The notes beneath the pieces were generated by a model, which had not been told where the DNA came from, searched no databases, and was given only the letters and a program-made list of their open reading frames with translations. From Brienomyrus brachyistius (lineage: Eukaryota; Chordata; Actinopteri; Osteoglossiformes; Mormyridae), in the NCBI RefSeq assembly GCF_023856365.1, contig NW_026043003.1:1-64000 (forward strand): a stretch of 64,000 nucleotides of DNA, given 5' to 3'. Position 1 is the first letter of the stretch. Every line of letters begins with the position of its first letter. The position numbers and the translations under genes were made by a program. Positions 10,014 to 21,309 of this stretch are shown here, in pieces.

Positions 10014-10039
10014 CTCTAGTTGTGATAGCAGTTGTTTCT

Positions 10040-10112
10040 GGCCACAACCGGGATTCGAACCCCGGTCTCCCGTGTGAAAGGCGGCGATCTTACCACTACA
10101 CTATCCAGCAAC
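10040..10112 (-). tRNA. trnae-uuc: tRNA-Glu(UUC)-like, U1 T1 (reference copy)
   Basis: Read on the minus strand. The A box is a perfect TAGTGTAGTGG and the B box is GGTTCGAATCC, both ideal for TFIIIC. The seven-base anticodon loop is CTTTCAC, giving anticodon UUC (Glu). Several features are poor: the acceptor 5' strand TGCTGGA does not pair with TTGTGGC, the anticodon stem GCCGC/ACGGG has mismatches at both ends, and the T arm has an extra G, so either the T stem has a mismatch or the loop has eight bases. No intron. There is no TTTT Pol III terminator close downstream, unlike T2. It may be a tRNA pseudogene family or a tRNA-like transcript; the isotype rests on the anticodon. Confidence 0.62.
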
Positions 10113-10184
10113 TATATAATACAATATATAAAAAATATAATATAAATATAATATAAATATATAAAATATATAAAATATATTTTT
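10113..10184. repeat. AT-rich inter-tRNA spacer (reference copy)
   Basis: 72 bp of TATAAA/ATATAA runs between T1 and T2. On the minus strand it supplies TTTT about 10 nt after the T2 3' end, and a TATATAG directly before the T1 5' end. Length variants of 61 bp (U0, U5, U20, U33) and about 82 bp (U23) occur. Confidence 0.85.
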
Positions 10185-10257
10185 GGCCACAACCGGGATT
10201 CGAACCCCGGTCTCCCGTGTGAAAGGCGGCGATCTTACCACTACACTATCCAGCAAC
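10185..10257 (-). tRNA. trnae-uuc: tRNA-Glu(UUC)-like, U1 T2
   Basis: Identical to U1 T1, but followed on the minus strand by a TTTT run starting about 10 nt past the 3' end, so this copy has a plausible Pol III terminator. Confidence 0.63.
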
Positions 10258-11009
10258 TATATAATATAAGGGAGATTTACGGGAAAATACTAATACGGGA
10301 GGACGGCGGGAAAGAGAAGTAAAATACGGTAGTTTCCCGGCCAAAACGGGAGACTTGACAGCCTGAGATGGCTGTCTCTGGCCACACCCCCTACAGTCGG
10401 TCCGGCCCCTGGCTTTTCCAGCGTGTTCGCGAAAACGACTTCATTATTTATCTGATTGATTTATCGACAGACCATCATACTTTTTAGACGTTATAATAAC
10501 AACACTCTATTGATCCCCCTCTTACTGTCCATGATACACAATGACGAGACACATGTTCACTAATGACGAGAACTATTCTATTTTTCATGCCGGGTCCTTC
10601 AAATCTTACATTTACAAATCTTGTTCTTGTTCTCTGCTCGTTCCCGTAGATATATATTATTATACGGAGATTTACGGAGTCTTCAAAGACGGTCCAGCTC
10701 AAGGATCACTGTTGCTGTGGTGTAGATCAGCTGATCTGTAGTAGTCTTCTACGTACATCTTCTAGTAGACCTTCTGAGGGTACTTCACGCATTCTTGGTC
10801 GGAGGGTCCAGGTTTCCAGCTTAGCTTATTTCTTATTTCTCAGGTCAGCTGCTCTTGTATTCAGCCTACTAATATATATGGGGCTTGGTACCCAATCTCG
10901 GAATGTGGGGATGATGATATCTCCCCCCTGACCTGTCGTCCTGGCTCCCCCTTGTCGTAGCAATCGTGTTGTACCTCATCAATCTCTAGTTGTGATAGCA
11001 GTTGTTTCT

Positions 11010-11082
11010 GGCCACAAACGGGATTCGAACCCCGGTCTCCCGTGTGAAAGGCGGCGATCTTACCACTACACTATCCAGCAAC
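11010..11082 (-). tRNA. trnae-uuc: tRNA-Glu(UUC)-like, U2 T1, variant
   Basis: Plus-strand C to A at 11018 alters the last T-stem base; the same change occurs in U4 T1. Confidence 0.55.
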
Positions 11083-11154
11083 TATATAATACAATATATA
11101 AAAAATATAATATAAATATAATATAAATATATAAAATATATAAAATATATTTTT

Positions 11155-11227
11155 GGCCACAACCGGGATTCGAACCCCGGTCTCCCGTGTGAAAGGCGGC
11201 GATCTTACCACTACACTATCCAGCAAC
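11155..11227 (-). tRNA. trnae-uuc: tRNA-Glu(UUC)-like, U2 T2
   Basis: Consensus sequence. Confidence 0.6.
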
Positions 11228-11979
11228 TATATAATATAAGGGAGATTTACGGGAAAATACTAATACGGGAGGACGGCGGGAAAGAGAAGTAAAATACGGT
11301 AGTTTCCCGGCCAAAACGGGAGACTTGACAGCCTGAGATGGCTATCTCTGGCCACGCCCCCTACAGTCGGTCCGGCCCCTGGCTTTTCCAGCGTGTTCGC
11401 GAAAACGACTTCATTATTTATCTGATTGATTTATCGACAGACCATCATACTTTTTAGACGTTATAATAACAACACTCTATTGATCCCCCTCTTACTGTCC
11501 ATGATACACAATGACGAGACACATGTTCACTAATGACGAGAACTATTCTATTTTTCATGCCGGGTCCTTCAAATCTTACATTTACAAATCTTGTTCTTGT
11601 TCTCTGCTCGTTCCCGTAGATATATATTATTATACGGAGATTTACGGAGTCTTCAAAGACGGTCCAGCTCAAGGATCACTGTTGCTGTGGTGTAGATCAG
11701 CTGATCTGTAGTAGTCTTCTACGTACATCTTCTAGTAGACCTTCTGAGGGTACTTCACGCATTCTTGGTCGGAGGGTCCAGGTTTCCAGCTTAGCTTATT
11801 TCTTATTTCTCAGGTCAGCTGCTCTTGTATTCAGCCTACTAATATATATGGGGCTTGGTACCCAATCTCGGAATGTGGGGATGATGATATCTCCCCCCTG
11901 ACCTGTCGTCCTGGCTCCCCCTTGTCGTAGCAATCGTGTTGTACCTCATCAATCTCTAGTTGTGATAGCAGTTGTTTCT

Positions 11980-12052
11980 GGCCACAACCGGGATTCGAAC
12001 CCCGGTCTCCCGTGTGAAAGGCGGCGATCTTACCACTACACTATCCAGCAAC
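11980..12052 (-). tRNA. trnae-uuc: tRNA-Glu(UUC)-like, U3 T1
   Basis: Consensus sequence. Confidence 0.6.
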
Positions 12053-12124
12053 TATATAATACAATATATAAAAAATATAATATAAATATAATATAAATAT
12101 ATAAAATATATAAAATATATTTTT

Positions 12125-12197
12125 GGCCACAACCGGGATTCGAACCCCGGTCTCCCGTGTGAAAGGCGGCGATCTTACCACTACACTATCCAGCAAC
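12125..12197 (-). tRNA. trnae-uuc: tRNA-Glu(UUC)-like, U3 T2
   Basis: Consensus sequence. Confidence 0.6.
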
Positions 12198-12900
12198 TAT
12201 ATAATATAAGGGAGATTTACGGGAAAATACTAATACGGGAGGACGGCGCGAAAGAGAAGTAAAATACGGTAGTTTCCCGGCCAAAACGGGAGACTTGACA
12301 GCCTGAGATGGCTTTTCCAGCGAAAACGACTTCATTATTTATCTGATTGATTTATCGACAGACCATCATACTTTTTAGACGTTATAATAACAACACTCTA
12401 TTGATCCCCCTCTTACTGTCCATGATACACAATGACGAGACACATGTTCACTAATGACGAGAACTATTCTATTTTTCATGCCGGGTCCTTCAAATCTTAC
12501 ATTTACAAATCTTGTTCTTGTTCTCTGCTCGTTCCCGTAGATATATATTATTATACGGAGATTTACGGAGTCTTCAAAGACGGTCCAGCTCAAGGATCAC
12601 TGTTGCTGTGGTGTAGATCAGCTGATCTGTAGTAGTCTTCTACGTACATCTTCTAGTAGACCTTCTGAGGGTACTTCACGCATTCTTGGTCGGAGGGTCC
12701 AGGTTTCCAGCTTAGCTTATTTCTTATTTCTCAGGTCAGCTGCTCTTGTATTCAGCCTACTAATATATATGGGGCTTGGTACCCAATCTCGGAATGTGGG
12801 GATGATGATATCTCCCCCCTGACCTGTCGTCCTGGCTCCCCCTTGTCGTAGCAATCGTGTTGTACCTCATCAATCTCTAGTTGTGATAGCAGTTGTTTCT

Positions 12901-12973
12901 GGCCACAAACGGGATTCGAACCCCGGTCTCCCGTGTGAAAGGCGGCGATCTTACCACTACACTATCCAGCAAC
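12901..12973 (-). tRNA. trnae-uuc: tRNA-Glu(UUC)-like, U4 T1, variant
   Basis: C to A at 12909, as in U2 T1. Confidence 0.55.
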
Positions 12974-13045
12974 TATATAATACAATATATAAAAAATATA
13001 ATATAAATATAATATAAATATATAAAATATATAAAATATATTTTT

Positions 13046-13118
13046 GGCCACAACCGGGATTCGAACCCCGGTCTCCCGTGTGAAAGGCGGCGATCTTACC
13101 ACTACACTATCCAGCAAC
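13046..13118 (-). tRNA. trnae-uuc: tRNA-Glu(UUC)-like, U4 T2
   Basis: Consensus sequence. Confidence 0.6.
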
Positions 13119-13870
13119 TATATAATATAAGGGAGATTTACGGGAAAATACTAATACGGGAGGACGGCGGGAAAGAGAAGTAAAATACGGTAGTTTCCCG
13201 GCCAAAACGGGAGACTTGACAGCCTGAGATGGCTATCTCTGGCCACGCCCCCTACAGTCGGTCCGGCCCCTGGCTTTTCCAGCGTGTTCGCGAAAACGAC
13301 TTCATTATTTATCTGATTGATTTATCGACAGACCATCATACTTTTTAGACGTTATAATAACAACACTCTATTGATCCCCCTCTTACTGTCCATGATACAC
13401 AATGACGAGACACATGTTCACTAATGACGAGAACTATTCTATTTTTCATGCCGGGTCCTTCAAATCTTACATTTACAAATCTTGTTCTTGTTCTCTGCTC
13501 GTTCCCGTAGATATATATTATTATACGGAGATTTACGGAGTCTTCAAAGACGGTCCAGCTCAAGGATCACTGTTGCTGTGGTGTAGATCAGCTGATCTGT
13601 AGTAGTCTTCTACGTACATCTTCTAGTAGACCTTCTGAGGGTACTTCACGCATTCTTGGTCGGAGGGTCCAGGTTTCCAGCTTAGCTTATTTCTTATTTC
13701 TCAGGTCAGCTGCTCTTGTATTCAGCCTACTAATATATATGGGGCTTGGTACCCAATCTCGGAATGTGGGGATGATGATATCTCCCCCCTGACCTGTCGT
13801 CCTGGCTCCCCCTTGTCGTAGCAATCGTGTTGTACCTCATCAATCTCTAGTTGTGATAGCAGTTGTTTCT

Positions 13871-13943
13871 GGCCACAACCGGGATTCGAACCCCGGTCTC
13901 CCGTGTGAAAGGCGGCGATCTTACCACTACACTATCCAGCAAC
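13871..13943 (-). tRNA. trnae-uuc: tRNA-Glu(UUC)-like, U5 T1
   Basis: Consensus gene; the adjacent spacer has a private A to T ('aattcaat'). Confidence 0.6.
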
Positions 13944-14015
13944 TATATAATTCAATATATAAAAAATATAATATAAATATAATATAAATATATAAAATAT
14001 ATAAAATATATTTTT

Positions 14016-14088
14016 GGCCACAACCGGGATTCGAACCCCGGTCTCCCGTGTGAAAGGCGGCGATCTTACCACTACACTATCCAGCAAC
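14016..14088 (-). tRNA. trnae-uuc: tRNA-Glu(UUC)-like, U5 middle copy
   Basis: Extra third copy, flanked by spacer on both sides; expected product of unequal crossover between T1 and T2. Confidence 0.6.
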
Positions 14089-14149
14089 TATATAATACAA
14101 TATATAAAAAATATAATATAAATATATAAAATATATAAAATATATTTTT

Positions 14150-14222
14150 GGCCACAACCGGGATTCGAACCCCGGTCTCCCGTGTGAAAGGCGGCGATCT
14201 TACCACTACACTATCCAGCAAC
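14150..14222 (-). tRNA. trnae-uuc: tRNA-Glu(UUC)-like, U5 T2
   Basis: Consensus sequence. Confidence 0.6.
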
Positions 14223-16690
14223 TATATAATATAAGGGAGATTTACGGGAAAATACTAATACGGGAGCACGGCGCGAAAGAGAAGTAAAATACGGTAGTTT
14301 CCCGGCCAAAACGGGAGACTTGACAGCCTGAGATGGCTTTTCCAGCGAAAACGACTTCATTATTTATCTGATTGATTTATCGACAGACCTTAGACGTTAT
14401 AATAACAACACTCTATTGATCCCCCTCTTACTGTCCATGATACACAATGACGAGACACATGTTCACTAATGACGAGAACTATTCTATTTTTCATGCCGGG
14501 TCCTTCAAATCTTACATTTACAAATCTTGTTCTTGTTCTCTGCTCGTTCCCGTAGATATATATTATTATACGGAGATTTACGGAGTCTTCAAAGACAGTC
14601 CAGCTCAAGGATCACTGTTGCTGTGGTGTAGATCAGCTGATCTGTAGTAGTCTTCTACGTACATCTTCTAGTAGACCTTCTGAGGGTACTTCACGCATTC
14701 TTGGTCGGAGGGTCCAGGTTTCCAGCTTAGCTTATTTCTTATTTCTCAGGTCAGCTGCTCTTGTATTCAGCCTACTAATATATATGGGGCTTGGTACCCA
14801 ATCTCGGAATGTGGGGATGATGATATCTCCCCCCTGACCTGTCGTCCTGGCTCCCCCTTGTCGTAGCAATCGTGTTGTACCTCATCAATGTAGGGAGCCG
14901 CCCACTGGCCCAATGGCGGAATCCAATGGCGCAGCCGAAGGCTGTGAATGCGTGTTGGTCCTTCCAAGCGCTCCTGGGAATTACTTACCCTTTTTAATAT
15001 ACAAGATATTCTTTTAGACACACATCTGACTCCATTTTATTAATGACCTTATTTCAGTATATTGTAGTCATGACGTTTATGTTGTTCGGATTACTTCGGG
15101 ACTCTCCTTTAGATTACCAACTCTAGTTTACCCCTGACGAAGGAGTCCGCCAGATTCGCCTCAGCCGACAGGGCGATCCGTGGGCTTGTTCCACAGGGTT
15201 TGTCTTAGATGCACGGAAATCGGCACCATTTAAGACAATGTCAGCCTCTGATTATTCGGGTCCCTCGACCTATATAATTTCCCAAAGGCCCAGTGTCTGC
15301 CAATTACTGAGCATGTGGGTGCCTCGGAGATTAAGCCGATGTTTACCCGAACCACACGTACATCCACCTCAGAGGCTCAGCCGGGGGCAGCCCATATCAT
15401 AACATGTGTCAACCTCAGCGGCTGTGACGGCGCACCTTTTGTTGCGGTAGTTTGTACGAGGTTTTACTTTGGGCTCGTCTCAGGGACTCCGCCGATGCCG
15501 CCCATTGTCTTACCATGTGAGCGTCTCAGGGACTATGCCCGGTGCCTAGGAACATAGTGTGTACGCCCCTCAGAGGGCAGACCGGTACCTTTCATCAGCA
15601 TGTGTTGACCTCAGAGGTTAAGTCGGCCCGTAACTGAGCGTGTGCGAACTCCAGAGGTGCGGTTTTGGTATCCACCTAACTTAACTTGGGCAGTCGAGTT
15701 TGGGACCCGGATAAAGGGGATTTAACCCAGAGGCTGCAAGATAGTATTTATCACTTTAGTCCTAATCAGGATAGAAGTCCAATCTGGAAAGTTTATAAAG
15801 AAGTTAGCAAATCAGACAGTCATGAAGTAATCAAGACAACATTTATTAAACATATTACAATATATAATTATTGACATGTGGCCACATACTTGTAAATACA
15901 TTTGGACAAATACAATATTAAACAATCACATTCCTCAGCTGAGAGTGCACAAAGTTCTGCGGAAAGTATCTGACTACAGATGGACTTTCACGCAGTTCTC
16001 TGTGGGAGCTCTGATTACAGAGTAACTCCCCGAATCCTTCTGAGGCCCTTCCTTAAGTATCCAAACCAGGTGATGGCATGTCTCTGAAGACTGACCAATT
16101 TCGGTCAACGGTTAATTTTAGGGGCATTGTTGGCCTTGGTTCTCAAGTCCTCAGCCAATCAGATCACTTTAGGGGGTGGTCGTAATTCCCTTGTTCTGCC
16201 ATGTGAGAGGCTCTCTCAGTTTGGTGGGTTTAGCCGAAGTTTCTATAGTTCTCTTAGGGAAAACTATACTGCCTTAAATCTGAGTGTATAACACTCGCCG
16301 TCTCATGCCTATTCAAACGAGACCAAACATGCGTGTATTTGTCCCTAACATCTATGTGTGGTGAGTTATCCTATTTCTAGTGGAAAAGGTGTCTGTGTCT
16401 GGGGACTGACAGCTGTTGTTGCTGTGGTTTGACTGTGGAACTCCGGCCACTCCAGGGGGTGAAAGGTCTTGCTTTTTCTGTATTGCTCCAGTTATTCTCA
16501 GGAGCCGGCAGGGCTTTGCCTTCCTTAAAAGGGATGGTTTGATGCGTGGAGTCCAATCTTGCCTGGGCCAGTGGATCCTTTTCTTGGAGCTCTGAGATGG
16601 ACTGATGCAGGCTGATCAGAGTTGGGGCCTGCAGGACCTATAAGTTTTATGTCCTTACATCAATCTCTAGTTGTGATAGCAGTTGTTTCT

Positions 16691-16763
16691 GGCCACAACC
16701 GGGATTCGAACCCCGGTCTCCCGTGTGAAAGGCGGCGATCTTACCACTACACTATCCAGCAAC
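16691..16763 (-). tRNA. trnae-uuc: tRNA-Glu(UUC)-like, U6 T1
   Basis: Consensus sequence. Confidence 0.6.
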
Positions 16764-16833
16764 TATATAATACAATATATAAAAAATATAATATAAATAT
16801 ATAAAATATATAAAATATATAAAATATATTTTT

Positions 16834-16906
16834 GGCCACAACCGGGATTCGAACCCCGGTCTCCCGTGTGAAAGGCGGCGATCTTACCACTACACTATCC
16901 AGCAAC
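16834..16906 (-). tRNA. trnae-uuc: tRNA-Glu(UUC)-like, U6 T2
   Basis: Consensus gene; its spacer has a rearranged run of TATAAAA. Confidence 0.6.
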
Positions 16907-18973
16907 TATATAATATAAGGGAGATTTACGGGAAAATACTAATACGGGAGGACGGCGGGAAAGAGAAGTAAAATACGGTAGTTTCCCGGCCAAAACGGGA
17001 GACTTGACAGCCTGAGATGGCTTTTCCAGCGAAAACGACTTCATTATTTATCTGATTGATTTATCGACAGACCATCATACTTTTTAGACGTTATAATAAC
17101 AACACTCTATTGATCCCCCTCTTACTGTCCATGATACACAATGACGAGACACATGTTCACTAATGACGAGAACTATTCTATTTTTCATGCCGGGTCCTTC
17201 AAATCTTACATTTACAAATCTTGTTCTTGTTCTCTGCTCGTTCCCGTAGATATATATTATTATACGGAGATTTACGGAGTCTTCAAAGACGGTCCAGCTC
17301 AAGGATCACTGTTGCTGTGGTGTAGATCAGCTGATCTGTAGTAGTCTTCTACGTACATCTTCTAGTAGACCTTCTGAGGGTACTTCACGCATTCTTGGTC
17401 GCATTCTAGTTTACCCCTGACGAAGGAGTCCGCCAGATTCGCCTCGGCCGACAGGGCGATCCGTGGGCTTGTTCCACAGGGTTTGTCTTAGATGCACGGA
17501 AATCGGCACCATTTAAGACAATGTCAGCCTCTGATTATTCGGGTCCCTCGACCTATATAATTTCCCAAAGGCCCAGTGTCTGCCAATTACTGAGCATGTG
17601 GGTGCCTCGGAGATTAAGCCGATGTTTACCCGAACCACACGTACATCCACCTCAGAGGCTCAGCCGGGGGCAGCCCATATCATAACATGTGTCAACCTCA
17701 GCGGCTGTGACGGCGCACCTTTTGTTGCGGTAGTTTGTACGAGGTTTTACTTTGGGCTCGTCTCAGGGACTCCGCCGATGCCGCCCATTGTCTTACCATG
17801 TGAGCGTCTCAGGGACTATGCCCGGTGCCTAGGAACATAGTGTGTACGCCCCTCAGAGGGCAGACCGGTACCTTTCATCAGCATGTGTTGACCTCAGAGG
17901 TTAAGTCGGCCCGTAACTGAGCGTGTGCGAACTCCAGAGGTGCGGTTTTGGTATCCACCTAACTTAACTTGGGCAGTCGAGTTTGGGACCCGGATAAAGG
18001 GGATTTAACCCAGAGGCTGCAAGATAGTATTTATCACTTTAGTCCTAATCAGGATAGAAGTCCAATCTGGAAAGTTTATAAAGAAGTTAGCAAATCAGAC
18101 AGTCATGAAGTAATCAAGACAACATTTATTAAACATATTACAATATATAATTATTGACATGTGGCCACATACTTGTAAATACATTTGGACAAATACAATA
18201 TTAAACAATCACATTCCTCAGCTGAGAGTGCACAAAGTTCTGCGGAAAGTATCTGACTACAGATGGACTTTCACGCAGTTCTCTGTGGGAGCTCTGATTA
18301 CAGAGTAACTCCCCGAATCCTTCTGAGGCCCTTCCTTAAGTATCCAAACCAGGTGATGGCATGTCTCTGAAGACTGACCAATTTCGGTCAACGGTTAATT
18401 TTAGGGGCATTGTTGGCCTTGGTTCTCAAGTCCTCAGCCAATCAGATCACTTTAGGGGGTGGTCGTAATTCCCTTGTTCTGCCATGTGAGAGGCTCTCTC
18501 AGTTTGGTGGGTTTAGCCGAAGTTTCTATAGTTCTCTTAGGGAAAACTATACTGCCTTAAATCTGAGTGTATAACACTCGCCGTCTCATGCCTATTCAAA
18601 CGAGACCAAACATGCGTGTATTTGTCCCTAACATCTATGTGTGGTGAGTTATCCTATTTCTAGTGGAAAAGGTGTCTGTGTCTGGGGACTGACAGCTGTT
18701 GTTGCTGTGGTTTGACTGTGGAACTCCGGCCACTCCAGGGGGTGAAAGGTCTTGCTTTTTCTGTATTGCTCCAGTTATTCTCAGGAGCCGGCAGGGCTTT
18801 GCCTTCCTTAAAAGGGATGGTTTGATGCGTGGAGTCCAATCTTGCCTGGGCCAGTGGATCCTTTTCTTGGAGCTCTGAGATGGACTGATGCAGGCTGATC
18901 AGAGTTGGGGCCTGCAGGACCTATAAGTTTTATGTCCTTACATCAATCTCTAGTTGTGATAGCAGTTGTTTCT

Positions 18974-19046
18974 GGCCACAACCGGGATTCGAACCCCGGT
19001 CTCCCGTGTGAAAGGCGGCGATCTTACCACTACACTATCCAGCAAC
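18974..19046 (-). tRNA. trnae-uuc: tRNA-Glu(UUC)-like, U7 T1
   Basis: Consensus sequence. Confidence 0.6.
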
Positions 19047-19118
19047 TATATAATACAATATATAAAAAATATAATATAAATATAATATAAATATATAAAA
19101 TATATAAAATATATTTTT

Positions 19119-19191
19119 GGCCACAACCGGGATTCGAACCCCGGTCTCCCGTGTGAAAGGCGGCGATCTTACCACTACACTATCCAGCAAC
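19119..19191 (-). tRNA. trnae-uuc: tRNA-Glu(UUC)-like, U7 T2
   Basis: Consensus sequence. Confidence 0.6.
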
Positions 19192-21309
19192 TATATAATA
19201 TAAGGGAGATTTACGGGAAAATACTAATACGGGAGGACGGCGGGAAAGAGAAGTAAAATACGGTAGTTTCCCGGCCAAAACGGGAGACTTGACAGCCTGA
19301 GATGGCTGTCTCTGGCCACGCCCCCTACAGTCGGTCCGGCCCCTGGCTTTTCCAGCGTGTTCGCGAAAACGACTTCATTATTTATCTGATTGATTTATCG
19401 ACAGACCATCATACTTTTTAGACGTTATAATAACAACACTCTATTGATCCCCCTCTTACTGTCCATGATACACAATGACGAGACACATGTTCACTAATGA
19501 CGAGAACTATTCTATTTTTCATGCCGGGTCCTTCAAATCTTACATTTACAAATCTTGTTCTTGTTCTCTGCTCGTTCCCGTAGATATATATTATTATACG
19601 GAGATTTACGGAGTCTTCAAAGACGGTCCAGCTCAAGGATCACTGTTGCTGTGGTGTAGATCAGCTGATCTGTAGTAGTCTTCTACGTACATCTTCTAGT
19701 AGACCTTCTGAGGGTACTTCACGCATTCTTGGTCGGAGGGTCCAGGTTTCCAGCTTAGCTTATTTCTTATTTCTCAGGTCAGCTGCTCTTGTATTCAGCC
19801 TACTAATATATATGGGGCTTGGTACCCAATCTCGGAATGTGGGGATGATGATATCTCCCCCCTGACCTGTCGTCCTGGCTCCCCCTTGTCGTAGCAATCG
19901 TGTTGTCTGCCAATTACTGAGCATGTGGGTGCCTCGGAGATTAAGCCGATGTTTACCCGAACCACACGTACATCCACCTCAGAGGCTCAGCCGGGGGCAG
20001 CCCATATCATAACATGTGTCAACCTCAGCGGCTGTGACGGCGCACCTTTTGTTGCGGTAGTTTGTACGAGGTTTTACTTTGGGCTCGTCTCAGGGACTCC
20101 GCCGATGCCGCCCATTGTCTTACCATGTGAGCGTCTCAGGGACTATGCCCGGTGCCTAGGAACATAGTGTGTACGCCCCTCAGAGGGCAGACCGGTACCT
20201 TTCATCAGCATGTGTTGACCTCAGAGGTTAAGTCGGCCCGTAACTGAGCGTGTGCGAACTCCAGAGGTGCGGTTTTGGTATCCACCTAACTTAACTTGGG
20301 CAGTCGAGTTTGGGACCCGGATAAAGGGGATTTAACCCAGAGGCTGCAAGATAGTATTTATCACTTTAGTCCTAATCAGGATAGAAGTCCAATCTGGAAA
20401 GTTTATAAAGAAGTTAGCAAATCAGACAGTCATGAAGTAATCAAGACAACATTTATTAAACATATTACAATATATAATTATTGACATGTGGCCACATACT
20501 TGTAAATACATTTGGACAAATACAATATTAAACAATCACATTCCTCAGCTGAGAGTGCACAAAGTTCTGCGGAAAGTATCTGACTACAGATGGACTTTCA
20601 CGCAGTTCTCTGTGGGAGCTCTGATTACAGAGTAACTCCCCGAATCCTTCTGAGGCCCTTCCTTAAGTATCCAAACCAGGTGATGGCATGTCTCTGAAGA
20701 CTGACCAATTTCGGTCAACGGTTAATTTTAGGGGCATTGTTGGCCTTGGTTCTCAAGTCCTCAGCCAATCAGATCACTTTAGGGGGTGGTCGTAATTCCC
20801 TTGTTCTGCCATGTGAGAGGCTCTCTCAGTTTGGTGGGTTTAGCCGAAGTTTCTATAGTTCTCTTAGGGAAAACTATACTGCCTTAAATCTGAGTGTATA
20901 ACACTCGCCGTCTCATGCCTATTCAAACGAGACCAAACATGCGTGTATTTGTCCCTAACATCTATGTGTGGTGAGTTATCTCTCTCTATTTCTAGCTAGT
21001 GGAAAAGGTGTCTGTGTCTGGGGACTGACAGCTGTTGTTGCTGTGGTTTGACTGTGGAACTCCGGCCACTCCAGGGGGTGAAAGGTCTTGCTTTTTCTGT
21101 ATTGCTCCAGTTATTCTCAGGAGCCGGCAGGGCTTTGCCTTCCTTAAAAGGGATGGTTTGATGCGTGGAGTCCAATCTTGCCTGGGCCAGTGGATCCTTT
21201 TCTTGGAGCTCTGAGATGGACTGATGCAGGCTGATCAGAGTTGGGGCCTGCAGGACCTATAAGTTTTATGTCCTTACATCAATCTCTAGTTGTGATAGCA
21301 GTTGTTTCT

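Larger units (their letters stand above)
7782..10039 (-). repeat. Unit U0, boundary unit (truncated)
   Basis: It begins inside a tRNA copy, has the 61-bp spacer, one complete tRNA, an S module cut at about 8230 (it jumps from 'gggtccttcaa' to 'tcaatgtaggg') and a complete L module at 8239-10013. It shares GAGCACGG, the short 'cagaccttagacg' and GCCTCAGCC with unit U5. Confidence 0.9.
10040..11009 (-). repeat. Unit U1, S-only, long S subtype
   Basis: 970 bp with two tRNA copies. The S module has the GGCGGG form and the 41-bp plus 8-bp blocks; it carries a private GGCCACACCCC. Confidence 0.9.
11010..11979 (-). repeat. Unit U2, S-only, long S subtype
   Basis: 970 bp. It shares with U4 both the 'ggctatctctggcc' variant and the T1 base change. 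Confidence 0.9.
11980..12900 (-). repeat. Unit U3, S-only, short S subtype
   Basis: 921 bp; GGCGCG form lacking the 41-bp and 8-bp blocks. Confidence 0.9.
12901..13870 (-). repeat. Unit U4, S-only, long S subtype
   Basis: 970 bp; sister of U2 by two shared private variants. Confidence 0.9.
13871..16690 (-). repeat. Unit U5, three tRNA copies, S plus L
   Basis: 2820 bp. It has an extra tRNA plus 61-bp spacer, the GAGCACGGCGCG short S subtype, a shortened 'cagaccttagacg' and a complete L. It is the closest relative of U0. Confidence 0.9.
16691..18973 (-). repeat. Unit U6, S to L chimera
   Basis: 2283 bp. S breaks at 'cattcttggtcg' and joins L at 'cattctagttt' (about 17401). U27 and U29 have the same junction. 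S combines GGCGGG with absence of the 49 bp, a recombinant haplotype. Confidence 0.9.
18974..21309 (-). repeat. Unit U7, S to L chimera
   Basis: 2336 bp. The junction 'gtgttgt|ctgccaatt' (about 19906) skips the first part of L; TGT is shared by both sides. L carries 'tctctctatttctagctag'. U10 has both features and the same length. Confidence 0.9.

Noticed and set aside
9971..10156. 61-residue frame reading through a tRNA copy
   Set aside because: Its centre is the translation of the tRNA gene in the wrong sense, a common false prediction.
7870..10300. tRNA 3' sequence read as a retroviral primer-binding site (TGG then complement of tRNA-Glu)
   Set aside because: The match continues over the whole tRNA including A box and anticodon, and no LTR end lies next to it. 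A primer-binding site would match only about 18 bases.
10484..10741. Recurring open frames of 66 and 72 residues on opposite strands in every S module
   Set aside because: The 72-residue frame starts at TTG, the two overlap in antisense, they match no known domain, and their conservation is explained by near-identity of the units. Two in-frame deletions (6 and 15 bp) are too few to argue for selection.
14767..15021. 84-residue minus-strand frame at S/L junctions
   Set aside because: It spans the module border and disappears wherever the junction differs, so it is a by-product of module order.
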